The translations under genes were made by a program, and so were the position numbers. This document shows positions 51,549 to 63,714 of a DNA stretch of 64,000 bases, one piece after another. The stretch is from Zea mays (taxonomy: Eukaryota > Streptophyta > Magnoliopsida > Poales > Poaceae), in assembly GCF_902167145.1 (NCBI RefSeq), contig NC_050097.1, forward strand, positions 115,663,982 through 115,727,981. The letters run 5' to 3'. How positions within the stretch are numbered: the stretch's first letter is position 1; every line of letters starts with the position of its first letter. The notes below the pieces were generated by a model. That model made no database searches. It saw only the letters and a program-made list of their open reading frames with translations, and was not told the DNA's origin.

Positions 51549-52622
51549 TAGCCCTCCAACGCTAAAAGGTGATCAGAGATCCTCGACTAACGTGACAGTC
51601 CTATCTTACCAATTCAGAGTTTTATATCAGATGTAATAAGCCTAATAATCAAATGTAAATACTAATAGTAAGGAGCTGTGTACTAAATAAAATAACAGAA
51701 TTTAACACAGGTAAACAGCCTCAACAAAGAGAGATTTAATTAGGCACAAATAATATCAATGCTGAAAATGACAATACACTAAAACCCAGACTGTCACGTT
51801 GTCTCGCTACACCGCTATCATCATCGAGCACACAAATCCGCCCACAACAGTGCAATCACACCCAAGTAATTAATACTAGCAGATTGCACAAAATTAAACA
51901 GTAAATAAAGTGAGGCAACGAATAACTCACAACACGTAGATTGTTTACGTGGGAAGACCAGCTCAGCGAACACAAGGTTCAGTCCCAGAAAACCAATTCC
52001 GCTGCCCACGTCCGGGCCTGTACGGCAGGAGGTTGACGGAGATACTAGAGCCGCTGCCGGATCCGAGGGAGACGTCCACGGCACCAGTCCGAGAAGACGA
52101 ACACCGCGCAGCAGAGAGCTCAAGCACCAGGCCACGACGGACAGATATCAGAACAGACAGAGCACCACACAGGTGCACTGGTAGAACAACGGAGCGCAGG
52201 ACAACTTCACTGCGCACAAACAGTGCCACCTCCACCTTCTTCCACCAGCAGGATTAACACCAGAACACCAAGAATCGAAGGAATCGATCTAAACCATGAC
52301 TAGAACCGAGAGGAGGAATAGGAACAGAGAGCTGGGATTTTTAGCGAGATCCTGAGCAGGGAGGTTGTCTCCATACTTAAGGAACCGTCCTCGAGGAGGT
52401 TGTGCAGGGGCCGGCGAAGAGTTCGGCGAGCACCGAACGAACAGGCTGCTGAGCGCTGCCGCCAGGAAAAACTAACTTCCTCCTACGTGAGTACTGCGCA
52501 CGTCCTTCCAGCCGCTTATCCAACCGGCTCCTCCACGAGACCTAGGAACCAGCCAGTCGGTGGGCTGCTCGGCCAACTGGGCCTTGATTCGGCCCACACG
52601 GCTGGCCTGTTTCTTTTTTTTA
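51549..52622 (-). mobile_element. Copia LTR and leader fragment (copy 2)
   Basis: Duplicate of 12666-13740. About six substitutions in ~840 bp (0.7%), above the ~0.1% seen in 14-18 kb. No intact frame. Confidence 0.6.
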
Positions 52623-53431
52623 ATAAGGGGAAAATCCTTTAAACAAACAGCAATATACAGTATAAGTTCTTCTTTCCATCATTATATGTGGCAATATTTT
52701 AGTTTGTGCTTTTGTTATCTTGTGCTCTTGTGTAAAATTATCGAAGACAACTTATTCATGTATAAATTCAAGAGGTTACCAGTTGTATATATGGGCAATC
52801 GTTTTTCAGCACAGCGCTGCGGCACGTCCTACGCTATCAAGAGAGCATCCGTATTATTATTATATTTTTACGGTGAATACTTATTTAATTACTTTCATCT
52901 ATACAAGCATTGTATTATTGGCGGTCCCATAAGATATGTCTATATATGGCTAGTATATTTAATTTAACGATGTTTTACATCACGTTCTGGATACTTAGTT
53001 AATACCTACAACTTCTTATATATTTTATGCTTTATTACACCAACCGGCTTCTAGATCTGACTAATATATTTAGGGTTGATGTTTTATATAAAGCTATGTA
53101 GATCCACGCGCCATTTGGTAGCTAAACGCGCGCGCGAACACTTTGAGAAATAAAATAGAATACGTGTAAGCACCACACCCTGTGTCTGTACATGTGCATA
53201 CAAATGTCGTGAAGATAACGCAGTTTTAATAGTTATCTTTGGACACACAAGCTAGCTGAATGTGATTGGCATGGGGCACTATATACATAAAATAATGCTC
53301 TATCGATACATGCACGACAGTACAGTACTGCTCCAATTAATTAGTAGTACAAATTTAACTATGTTTCCCCTTTTATGTTTTACTGACAAATTAGCCTGTG
53401 CAAATAAAGGCTGCCGCTTTTCTACGAAAGA
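52623..53431. other. Old repeated non-coding sequence (copy 2 of occurrence 2)
   Basis: Duplicate of 13741-14549, essentially identical. No genes seen. Confidence 0.6.
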
Positions 53432-55148
53432 TACGCTTCTTTGCCGAGTGTCTGAAACACTCAGTAAAAGTTGAAAAACACTCGGTGAAGTCTTTACCGA
53501 GTGTGACACTCGGCAAAGAACGCTCTGAACTGTACGTCGACGACGGCTTATTTGCCGAGTACTTTTTGTAGGGCACTCGGCAAAGAAAAGTCGCCGTCGA
53601 GGTGCTAGGTGACCTCGGCGGAAACTGTGCCAAGTGCCACACGGACACTTGGCAAAGACTCACTCTTTGCCGAGTGTCTACTGTACTGGCACTCGGCAAA
53701 TAAGCTCCCCGTGGACCCCTTTGTCATGGATCTGACACTAAGCAAAGTATTCTTTGTCGAGTGCTCGCTGACAAGCACTAGGCAATGATTGGTTTAATTT
53801 TTTAAAATATAGTTTGCCGAGTGTCCTCTGCCAGACACTCGGCAACGTAAGGCATCACCGAGTGTCTTTCTTTGACACTCGGCAAAGTATATTTCTTTTT
53901 TTTCTACCAAACTTTTTATGGTGTGTTTCTACAGTATATAGATCATAATGTTCCATTTTTCAAAATTATCAAAGTGTTTGATATACCTTTTAGATTTAGT
54001 TCACTTAATTGAATTTCTTCGGATAATTCAGATGCAAGTCACTCGAAGAATGGAAAACAGTAAATGTAAAAATGATATTCATGTTATTTAGCACAAGTTA
54101 TGATCTATTTCAGGAGCAGACCAGAATTTTCGAGCATCATGTTCACGAAACATGACCGTGAACTTGCCATCCAGTTGTTTAAAAATTGATAAAACACAAA
54201 CAAAGTCAGAAAATCATGAAACGTGTCCACATGTCATGATATCATATGTAGAAGTCGTGATAAAATTTTGAAAATATTTCGAGAAAGTTATCACGCACTA
54301 TGTGTAGAAACCTACCTGGTCTACATTGAAGTTCTATAATTTCATGTGAAGTACACTTAGGTTTGTACACACAGTGCGTGGCAACTTTCATGAAACATTT
54401 CCAATTTTTTATCACAGCCTCTACATATGATATCATGGCATGTGTACAAGTTTCATGATTTTCTAACTTTGTTTGTGTTTTATACAATTTTTAAACAACT
54501 GGATGACAAGTTCACGGTCATGTTTCGTGAGCATGGTACTCGAAAATTCTGGTCTGCTCCTGAAATAGGCTGTAACTTATGCGAAATAACATGAATATCA
54601 TTTTTACATTCATTGTTTTCCATTTTTTGAGTGACTTGCATAATTATCCGGAGAAATTCAATTAAGCGAACTAAATCTAAAAAGTATATCAAACACTTTG
54701 ATAATTTCAAAAAATGGAACATGTAAGTCTATATAGTTTAGGAACAAACCACAAAAAGTTTGGTTGGGAAAATAAAATAAATAAATAAATACTTTGCCGA
54801 GTGTCCATGGTAGGCACTCGGCAAAGCATAGTTTGCTGAGTGTCGGGCGGGCAACACTCAGCAAAGTAGCTTCTTTGTCGAGTGCCAACGCCTAACGCTC
54901 GGCAAAGATAATGGTCGTTAACTATAGACGACTGCTGATAGTCATTTGCCGAGCGTTTGACACTCGACAAAGAGGTCTTTGCCGAGTGTCTGTCTATGCC
55001 GAGCGTCCTACTCTCGATAAATGTGGTCGTTACCGAGAGTAGAACTTTGCCGAGTGCGGCGCTCGACAAAAAGTTCTTTGTCGAGTGCCCAACAAAAAAC
55101 ACTTGGCAAAGCCTCGAGCACTCGGCAAAGAGTCGGATTCTGGTAGTG
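53432..55148. mobile_element. Foldback CACTA element (copy 2)
   Basis: Duplicate of 14550-16266, with one substitution noticed near 54381 (GTGACAAC to GTGGCAAC). Palindrome centre near 54337; right terminus GGTAGTG at 55148. Confidence 0.75.
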
Positions 55149-55572
55149 ATACTTCTACGTTCACTAGCAACCAATGTACAGACAAATGTTGGTGAGCTGC
55201 CCTACAGCTAGCTAGCATACACACATTTAGAAGATGTCTGAGACGATTCCACTCCATATTTTGCTGTCATGCTCCATAATTTGCTTGTCAAACGGCCTAT
55301 ACTTCAGCAACTTTGCTCCTAAAAATGTGGGGTTAGGGTAAACTCCACCATATTAATAGAGCAGCCAAAGAGGTACTCCAGAAAATAAGTTTTCAGATGT
55401 AAACATGGAGTTTGGACTTTGATCGTGTGGAACGAGATGGGGATTATGAGCCTACAATACCTGAAAGGTACAACATCTAATGGATCAATTACGGTTCCAA
55501 ATACACACTATTGATATATTTCGTGATGAGTTAGCTATAATAGTTTTTATGTATTGGAGCTAGACATGAGAT

Positions 55573-57079
55573 CAGTGGTGGACCTAGAAATTGGCCAAGG
55601 CCCGAGCTGAAGCGACCATAAACTCTAATAGTAGCATATAAATAAAAATTGTACGGCGAAACAACGTTGTCATAGATGTTAAATATGACATATAAGTTAT
55701 GATGTAGCTCCTTCCAAATGTATCATGTCAACATCAACATCAGTGCTTCTTGCTCCAGAACCTTGAAGGAAATCATATTACGAACGCGACTTAAAAGGTA
55801 ATGTTGAATAAATTTAATAATACTAGTAATTGGTACATACCACTAGTACGAGGTAGATTCACCCTGCGGGTTCTCATGCCTTGAAAATAATCTAATATCT
55901 TTGCATCCTCAATGCTTGTAAATATTTCCCTCTCAAATATAACGCACCATACGATGGTTAAGCCATTCGTCTCCTGTCTTATTCCGCAACTCAGTTTTAA
56001 TGATATTCATAGCTGAGAAAGCTCTCTCCACAGATGTTGTTGCCACTGGTAAAATCAAAGCTAACTCAATGAGACGATATATCAATGGAAAAACAACTTG
56101 CCTGTCACTCTGAACCATTCTCACAGCAAGATCACCTAGGTCATTGCAACTTAGAAAATCTAGATGAGCTCTCATATCAATAATGAATATCTCAAGTTGG
56201 TCTTTCAAAACTATGCAATCATATGTAGAGAAGTCCGCATCATACAATTTAGCAAGCTCAATTAACTTATCTCCATCAAAATTGGAAAAAGAATTTCTTG
56301 GATCAAGGCAGGCAATGCATCTCATTAATTGGGTAGATCTTTCATCAAAACAGTTGTTCAATTCCACAATAAGTTGGTCAAGCACCACATTAAATATTTC
56401 ATGTTTCAAGTGATGATCGTAAGTTATCAACTGACCTCCACGACCTCTAGCAGTGGTTGTATCCAACATGTTTGGCACAATGATATTATATTGAATACAA
56501 AATGATTTCTCAGCCTCTTCTTCATTTTGATTGTTACTGGCTCCTTGAATCTGAAACATTTTACAAACACAATAAATCTCTATAAAACATCTAATTAAAG
56601 CCTTAAAAGTTAAAAAGGATACGAAAATTAGGGGACTGTTGAACACTTGAGGAGGCCAGGAGAGCGCGGGCGTGCGGGCGCCGCGATGTTGGCTGGCGCG
56701 CGGCGTCAGCTGGCAGAGCCGCAGAGGGCGCGACGACGCGTGGCCGGGCGGCAGGCGAGGCCAGTTGGCTGGCGCGCAGCGTCGGCTGGCACTTGTAGAG
56801 GGCGCGTGGCTGGGCGGCGGGCGAGGCCAGAGGCGGTGCCGCGGTGGCAAGGGTTCACCAGAGGCGGCGACAGCTCCGTAGCTCGCGTCTCGCGACCTAG
56901 CGTGCTCCCTGGTCCGTGCTTCCCGTGACTTGGGCTTCTGGCGGACACGACCACGACTGATGAGGGTGTGAAGAAGCTAAACTTCTAACTGGGCTGCATG
57001 AGCTGAAGAGGTTCTAAATTTCTTTTGGGCCTGCGCCCTGGGCCGTGGCCCAGGCGGCCATGGACCTGGGTCCGCCGTG
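55573..57079 (-). mobile_element. hAT transposon (copy 2)
   Basis: Same ends and the same CATGAGAT target duplication (55565-55572 and 57080-57087) as 16691-18197. It was therefore inserted before the segmental duplication. Confidence 0.88.
55857..56550 (-). pseudogene. hAT transposase C-terminal exon (copy 2, same frameshift)
   Basis: Identical exon with the same one-base insertion before the end of the dimerisation region (TGA at 55933-55935), so the damage predates the duplication. Confidence 0.8.
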
Positions 57080-57412
57080 CATGAGATGTTATTTTATTTT
57101 GTAAAGTTGAATATTCAATATATATGTCTAATATCGCTTATATGGTGCATTACAATATTTTGTGTACTTGAAAAATATTGTAAATACAACATTATCGTAA
57201 GGATAACAAAGATATTTTTTTAACAAAATCTCAATTTTCTGGAGCTGTAGCGGTGTTACGAGCCAAACCATCAAAGTATTGATAAACTCTAAAGTAAAAC
57301 TACTCCACTATGAAGTTAATGGAGTGGAGTTGGTCGAGTAGCGCAGTCCCAAACACCCTTTCTCTTGTCTCTCTTTCTCTCTATCTATCTATCTCTTGCA
57401 GCTATTTATACT

Positions 57413-58054
57413 AGAGATGGCAATGGGTATGTGATGAATTCTTTACTCGTGGGTACCTTAATGGGCACAATATTGTACCGATCGGGTAGACGGGTGCGGG
57501 TATGTAATATCCATACCCGCATACCTATGAATAATTTATACCTGCCTCAGCCATATATATAATCTACTCAATTAAGTACATATAAATATATACTTCCTCT
57601 GTCCTAAATTAGTATTCTTTCTAGCTCTTGGTTTTTATGTCAATATTCGAATAAATGATGGTAAATCTAAACGCATATACAAAACACATACATCAATTGC
57701 TGTATGAATTTATTAAAAGGTTAAAACGAATTTTAATTTGGGGCAGAAGGGGTATTAGCTAAAAATATGATCAATTTTCAGATTTGTACATTATTAATTA
57801 TTTTTCATCTTTTATTTACTCACATTTGATGATTTAAATTTTTGAATATGCCATATATTTATTATATTTATGTTATTTAATATGTGTTTAGCGGGTATCG
57901 TGGGTATCTAATCGGGTATGAGTTACCTTACGAGTTTTTTACCCATTTGAGTATGGGTATGGATATAATCGTGAGCGGTTATAGGTTTTTTATTGATATG
58001 ATTTTATCTCATAGGTACGGGTATAAGGTACTTTTAACCGTTGCCATCAGTCTG
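57413..58054. mobile_element. MITE-like element (copy 2)
   Basis: Duplicate of 18531-19172, one substitution noticed (TTGTTGTATG to TTGCTGTATG). Confidence 0.5.
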
Positions 58055-58153
58055 TAGCTAATGGCCTAGTGCGTGGTCCCGGCTCGCATCCTCAGCTGAG
58101 CTCCCTGGCGCGTAGCTCCCCAGCATGTGGGTGATCGGGTGGGCTCACTAGCA

Positions 58154-58411
58154 TGATGAACAGCTGTCCTTGTGAAAGCTGCTGCCACTCTCGACAAAAG
58201 GGTGATCACCGCTACCCATCTCAATATCTGCTCTTCTTCCCGGATATGATGACAGATATTCGATGAACAGCTGTCTTGTGATGCCGCTGTCACTCTGGAC
58301 AAAAGGAAGGTAACACATATCTCAATATCTGCTCTTCTTCCCGGATATGATGACAGATATTCGATGAACAGCTGTCTTGTGATGCCGCTGTCACTCTGGA
58401 CAAAAGGAAGG
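58154..58411. repeat. ~101-bp minisatellite (copy 2)
   Basis: Duplicate of 19272-19529, again ending in GAAGG at the gypsy insertion point. Confidence 0.8.
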
Positions 58412-58826
58412 TGTTGAGCGCCGTATTGAGCGGCCGGACGGTCCGGCCCTGAGGATGATAGCTTTGGAAGCAATAGAGAAAGACAAGATCATGGTAGCCA
58501 GGGCCTACAACAAGAAGGTCAAAGCAAAATCATTTCAAGTAGGGGACCTGGTGTGGAAGACCATTCTGCCTCTAAGGAGTAAAGACCGGAAGTTCGGGAA
58601 ATGGTCACCAAGCTGGGAAGGCCCTTATAAAGTAAAACAGGTGATGTCTGTCAACGCCTATTTGCTGCAAACATTACAAGGCAAGGACTTGCCTAAGGCT
58701 TTGAATGGGCGTTTCCTCAAACAGTACCATCCTAGTATGTGGCAGGATGCCTAAGAAAACCGATGTAATCACATCGAGTTAGTTGCTTTTGGTTTGCTCA
58801 GCTCCACCAAAAGGCAGGGGGGCATA

Positions 58827-59484
58827 TGTTGAGCGCCGTATTGAGCGGCCGGACGGTCCGGCCCTGAGGCCGGACGGTCCGCGGTCCGGACAGTCCGCGC
58901 CTGTGGGCCGGACGGTCCGCGCATGCGCAGAGCAGTTTAGGGTTCCGAGTTTTGTGCTATGTTTGTTGGCTAGATTTGCGGAATTAACACGGAATCCAGT
59001 CGTGTAAAGGGTCCAGCCCCCCTCCTCTATATAAAGAGAGGTCTACGGCCGATTTGTAATCATCAACAATCGAATCAATACAACTTCTATTCGCATTTAT
59101 TTCCAGTACAATTAGGAGTAGTTCTAGCCTAGTTCTAGTTTAGCCTCTCGATCCCCAAATTCTCCGCCTCTCCTCGACTCTACGTCGATTAGAGGAGTCT
59201 AGGTCGGCCGGCCCGAGCCTAGACAACCCCTAGGATCTCTCCTCCCCGACGGGGTCCCTCCCGGGAGCGAGATCCAGGCGCCGCCGGCGATCTTCCGCCG
59301 CCCCTGCACACGCGCGGACCGTCCGGCCCCAGGGCGCGGACCGTCCGGACGTCAGGCAGGAAAACCTAGCCCCTGCGCCAGGTCGCGGACCGTCCGGCCC
59401 CAGGTCGCGGACCGTCCGCGCCTGACCAGAGAGCACCGCCGCCGGTTCTTCTTGAGTATTTGGCGCTCCGAAAAGGCGTCAACA
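58827..59484 (+). repeat. Gypsy LTR (copy 2)
   Basis: Counterpart of 19945-20602, TATA box near 59028-59036. All four positions noted as different between copy 1's LTRs carry the right-LTR base here. Confidence 0.9.
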
Positions 59485-59540
59485 TACTTTTTGGCGACTC
59501 CGCTGGGGAAACATATCTAAGCTCATCAAATCGGCCCTCA

Positions 59541-62500
59541 ATGGCTGGTTCAAGGGATAGCTCTGATATTTCTCCAAGCAACATCATAGAGCCAACTTGG
59601 GAAACCTTGCCGGCTGACGAGCAGCTCCAGTTCGAGGAGCACAAGGAGCGGATGATCCAGGAGGCGAAAGCAAAGTTCTTGACCAACTTCAAAGTGGACA
59701 GGAACAACAAGGTCGTCCGACATCGGGCGACGGATCCGGCTTCGCTCCAACCCACGCCAGATATCCCCAATGTAAGTAATACCAACGATCTGCAATCTCT
59801 TAGAAATTATGTAGAAGATCAGCGTGAACAAATGCAGAATATCATAGGGGGTATGCAAAGCGATCTTAAGAGACTAGTACGTGCATTTGATAAATCTAGT
59901 ACCGCAAATTTTCCTTCGCACGAGGTTGAGTTAGGAGCTAACGCGTGTAACACATCGGCTACAGGTTGTCACGACCAGTCACAACCCCTTTATGGGATGC
60001 CGATGGACACATACCCTAATCAACCGCAAATCGGCAGCAAACCAGCCGATCTGCACATGCCCGGACCGTCCGCACGTGAGCGCGGACCGTCCGGGCCAGC
60101 AACAGTCAGGCCTATTTTTAATGAGTTACCTAGATATGCGCCCGAGCCACCACGCACGGCACAGAACCTAAACTACCCAGTCGGACCGTCCGCGTACAAC
60201 AACGGACGGTCCGCACATAATCACGGACGGTCCGGGCCAATGTCCGGACAGTCCGCACATGACCTTTTTGAGGAGGATTGTTACCGGAATCCTCACCCGT
60301 CCCAGCAGCACTTCCCATCGCACTATACAATGCATCAACCCATTAATTCAAGATCCAGAGCCCAGGAAAGCTTCCCGGCCCCACCCAGGAGGCCGGAAAG
60401 AAACGATCAAACCTATGACCCATATGGGGCAAATGAAAATGCACCACGTAACTCAAACCAATGGGGGGAAAGACAACATGCTAATGTCCAACCAACCCCA
60501 CCTATGTTTGACCAGAGAGCCGGTGGTCTCGCACCGGCTGCCATTGATATAGTAAGGGAAGAAATAGCCGGGGCGTTCCGAGATAAGCTCGGAGTAAGCA
60601 TGGTCCCTGGGGGGCAATCATATCGGAAACCTTATGACAGCCGATTTGATCACCACCCATACCCACAGGGAACCAGGATACCCGAATTCGCAAAATTTTC
60701 GGGTGATCAAGGGAAAAACACACGTGAACATATAGGCCAGTTCTTAGCACAATTGGGAGAATTGGCCGACACAGAGGCATTTCGCGTACGTTTATTTTCA
60801 TTATCGCTAACAGGAACCGCGTTTGCATGGTATGCCACTTTACCTCCTAATTCCATTTCATCATGGGGGGATCTAGAACAAAAATTTCATGATCATTTTT
60901 TCTCCGGTGACTATGAGTTGGATTTGGTAGATTTAGTGTCGTTGCGACAGACAAAAGATGAATCGGTTAATGATTACATCCGGAGATTCCGAGATACAAG
61001 AAACCGATGCTTTCAAATTCATTTAGCAGAGAAACAGCTAGTAGGATTAGCCTTTAATGGTCTGCGATATTATTTAAAAGAAAGATTAGAAGGCATCCAA
61101 TTCTTTACATTAGCACAATTACACCAGAGAGCTTTGGCTTGTGAAGGCCGAAGCAAAGAAACTGCTAAAACAATTCGTCACAACGTACATGTAGTAGAAT
61201 GCGACCAAAGTAGTTCAGAAGACGAATCAGCAGAGGTGTATGCTGCTGAAATGGTTTGGCCAAAGCAGGCCAAATCTTCGGCTTGTGCCTCCTTACAGCC
61301 GGTTCAAAAGAAACGGCAAGAGGAGGTTAAGTTTACATTTAATGTTGGTAAGTGTGATAGAATATTTGATGAATTACTTAAAAATGGCAACATTAAAATA
61401 AATCACACTGTTCCATCCGCCGACGAGCTAAAACGTCGTGCATATTGCAAGTGGCATAACTCATTTTCTCATGCCACTAATGATTGTAATGTATTCCGTC
61501 GACAGATTCAATCGGCCATTAACGAAGGACGATTGAAATTTCAGGAAATGCAGGTGGATACAGAACCCTTTCCGATGAACATGATTGACTTCGAGGGCAA
61601 GAAAGTCTTGGTTCGGCCAAATACAGCCGATAAAGGCAAAGGCAAGGAAACAATCATCGGCAATGCTAAAAGGGCCGATGGAGATTGTAAAGTTGCTTGC
61701 AGGAAGGTGGTGGCCGAGAAGACTCCCGATGGAGGGGAGACACTGAAGGTGACCATCACAGCCTCTAACACTGGGGGGCAAGCGCAGACAGGGAGACAGT
61801 TGCGGGAACCCGTGCTGCGTATCACGGACAGTCCGCCGTCCCGACGCGGACGGTCTGACGCTTCCCCGGACGGTCCGGACGACTCTGGCGGACGGTCCGG
61901 CCATGCTCAGGACTCGCAGCGACCACGTACCTTCAAACCACGACGACCAGAGATAGGTACGTGGAAAACAAATACATTTAAAGCAGCTGGTCGGCTGATC
62001 AAGCCTGGCCCGACTTTCGATCAATTGTTGTCTAAATATGTGAAAAAGAAGGCCGGCCCCAGTGACCGGCCACCGAAGCGACCCCGCTCACCCATTCATG
62101 AGCAACGTCAGGTCAGGCCGATTGGACCACTTCACCAATCGGAAGAAATGAAAGGTCCTATTGTACAATTGAGACCTAACATGCCGACATGGACCCCTCC
62201 ACCCCCTTATCCATCTATGCCATATCCATACACATACTTACCTCCACCATATGTCCCAAATCAAATGTGGGGCATGCCACCATATCCATTTGGGATGCCA
62301 CAGTACCCCGCCTGGGGGGCACCCCAAACATCCGTTTTTGATAGATTGGCGCCGCCAGTGCAAGACCGGTTGAGCGCTGCTGAATCTGGTCATCAGGCAC
62401 AGGCCCAACAAGATTGCCGGACTACTCGGCCTCCTAGGCCGACCAATCCGGCAGGGGGGCATATGCCTACAACAAAAAAGGACATCATCAAAATAGGCAC

Positions 62501-63707
62501 TGCAGATGTTGTCATACAAGAAGATAATAAAGGGCCGATGATTTTCGGCGAATCGGCCAACACAACCGAAAAGGATACGGCTACCATCAAAATAGTCGAT
62601 CCAAAATACTCCATGCCTCGATGGTGCACAGCGGGATTGACACGATCCCAAAAGAGAAAATTACAGCGCCTAAGAGCAAAGGAGAGCCAGGAGAAGGAGG
62701 CGGAAAAGACATTTAATGACACACATCCACTATACCCGCCACCGCAAAAGAAATGGAGACCGAAGGCCGTTGAGAAAAAACAAACGGCCAGAGAAATAGA
62801 AAGTCAATCTGCACCAGGCGCGGACCGTCCGGCCCCTGCGCACGGACCGTCCGCCGTTCACCAGGAAGTCTCTGGACGACCTGCACCAGGCGCGGACCGT
62901 CCGGCCCCCGCACGCGGACCGTCCGCCGTTCACCAGGAAGCCTCCAACGACACGACAACATCAATGGAAGAGGACGATCTGCTGGGAGAAGACCTGGTCG
63001 ACTACGAGGCTTCTCCAGAACGCCCAGGTATGGATGTAAATATTATTACATTTTCTGCCGATTGTACTATTATCGGCGACGATGAACCTGTTGTCGCCCA
63101 GTTTGATTTTGGTCCTAAAGAAGCCGCCTTTACTAAACCAAAAGAATCGGTAAATCATTTAAAGCCGCTCTTCGTGCGCGGCCACATTGATGGGATACCG
63201 ATTGCTAAGATGTTGGTAGATGGAGGGGCGGCTGTAAATCTGATGCCTTATTCATTATACAGAAAATTAGGTAAACAAGATGACGAACTTGTCAAGACCA
63301 ACATGACCCTCAGCGGTGTTGGAACTGATAGTTCGATCAAAGCCAGGGGAGTCACGTCCGTTGAATTAACCATCGGGACTAAGACCCTTGCTGCTGCATT
63401 CTTTGTCGCTGATGTAGAAGGAAATTACAGTTTAATCCTAGGCAGAGATTGGATTCACGCCAATCAATGTATACCTTCTACATTACATCAAATGCTGATA
63501 CAATGGGTAGGCGATGACATAGAACAAGTACATGCTGATGTATCGGCCTGCATCGCTGTGGCCGATGCCCCTGTACTCTGGACTTATGAGACTGCTACAT
63601 GTCTCACAGGAGTAGACTTTTCTGATTATCAATTCATAAGTATAGATAAGAAAGGTTTCATTCCTGTAATGCTAGAGCCGATGGAGAATCGGCTAAATCC
63701 TAAATAA
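59541..63707 (+). CDS. Gypsy gag-protease polyprotein (copy 2)
   Basis: 1388 codons from ATG 59541, intact. Differs from the copy 1 protein at three residues that I can see: Glu to Gly (KTPDGGE), Pro to Thr (PRWCTAG) and Thr to Arg (ARE before IESQ). Domain positions are as in the first copy: gag ~383-517, protease Asp 1227. Confidence 0.92.
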   Translation: MAGSRDSSDISPSNIIEPTWETLPADEQLQFEEHKERMIQEAKAKFLTNFKVDRNNKVVRHRATDPASLQPTPDIPNVSNTNDLQSLRNYVEDQREQMQNIIGGMQSDLKRLVRAFDKSSTANFPSHEVELGANACNTSATGCHDQSQPLYGMPMDTYPNQPQIGSKPADLHMPGPSARERGPSGPATVRPIFNELPRYAPEPPRTAQNLNYPVGPSAYNNGRSAHNHGRSGPMSGQSAHDLFEEDCYRNPHPSQQHFPSHYTMHQPINSRSRAQESFPAPPRRPERNDQTYDPYGANENAPRNSNQWGERQHANVQPTPPMFDQRAGGLAPAAIDIVREEIAGAFRDKLGVSMVPGGQSYRKPYDSRFDHHPYPQGTRIPEFAKFSGDQGKNTREHIGQFLAQLGELADTEAFRVRLFSLSLTGTAFAWYATLPPNSISSWGDLEQKFHDHFFSGDYELDLVDLVSLRQTKDESVNDYIRRFRDTRNRCFQIHLAEKQLVGLAFNGLRYYLKERLEGIQFFTLAQLHQRALACEGRSKETAKTIRHNVHVVECDQSSSEDESAEVYAAEMVWPKQAKSSACASLQPVQKKRQEEVKFTFNVGKCDRIFDELLKNGNIKINHTVPSADELKRRAYCKWHNSFSHATNDCNVFRRQIQSAINEGRLKFQEMQVDTEPFPMNMIDFEGKKVLVRPNTADKGKGKETIIGNAKRADGDCKVACRKVVAEKTPDGGETLKVTITASNTGGQAQTGRQLREPVLRITDSPPSRRGRSDASPDGPDDSGGRSGHAQDSQRPRTFKPRRPEIGTWKTNTFKAAGRLIKPGPTFDQLLSKYVKKKAGPSDRPPKRPRSPIHEQRQVRPIGPLHQSEEMKGPIVQLRPNMPTWTPPPPYPSMPYPYTYLPPPYVPNQMWGMPPYPFGMPQYPAWGAPQTSVFDRLAPPVQDRLSAAESGHQAQAQQDCRTTRPPRPTNPAGGHMPTTKKDIIKIGTADVVIQEDNKGPMIFGESANTTEKDTATIKIVDPKYSMPRWCTAGLTRSQKRKLQRLRAKESQEKEAEKTFNDTHPLYPPPQKKWRPKAVEKKQTAREIESQSAPGADRPAPAHGPSAVHQEVSGRPAPGADRPAPARGPSAVHQEASNDTTTSMEEDDLLGEDLVDYEASPERPGMDVNIITFSADCTIIGDDEPVVAQFDFGPKEAAFTKPKESVNHLKPLFVRGHIDGIPIAKMLVDGGAAVNLMPYSLYRKLGKQDDELVKTNMTLSGVGTDSSIKARGVTSVELTIGTKTLAAAFFVADVEGNYSLILGRDWIHANQCIPSTLHQMLIQWVGDDIEQVHADVSACIAVADAPVLWTYETATCLTGVDFSDYQFISIDKKGFIPVMLEPMENRLNPK

Positions 63708-63714
63708 AGTTAAA

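Larger units (their letters stand above)
55232..57357. mobile_element. Element hosting the hAT insertion (copy 2)
   Basis: Duplicate of 16350-18475 with the nested hAT element at 55573-57079. Confidence 0.45.
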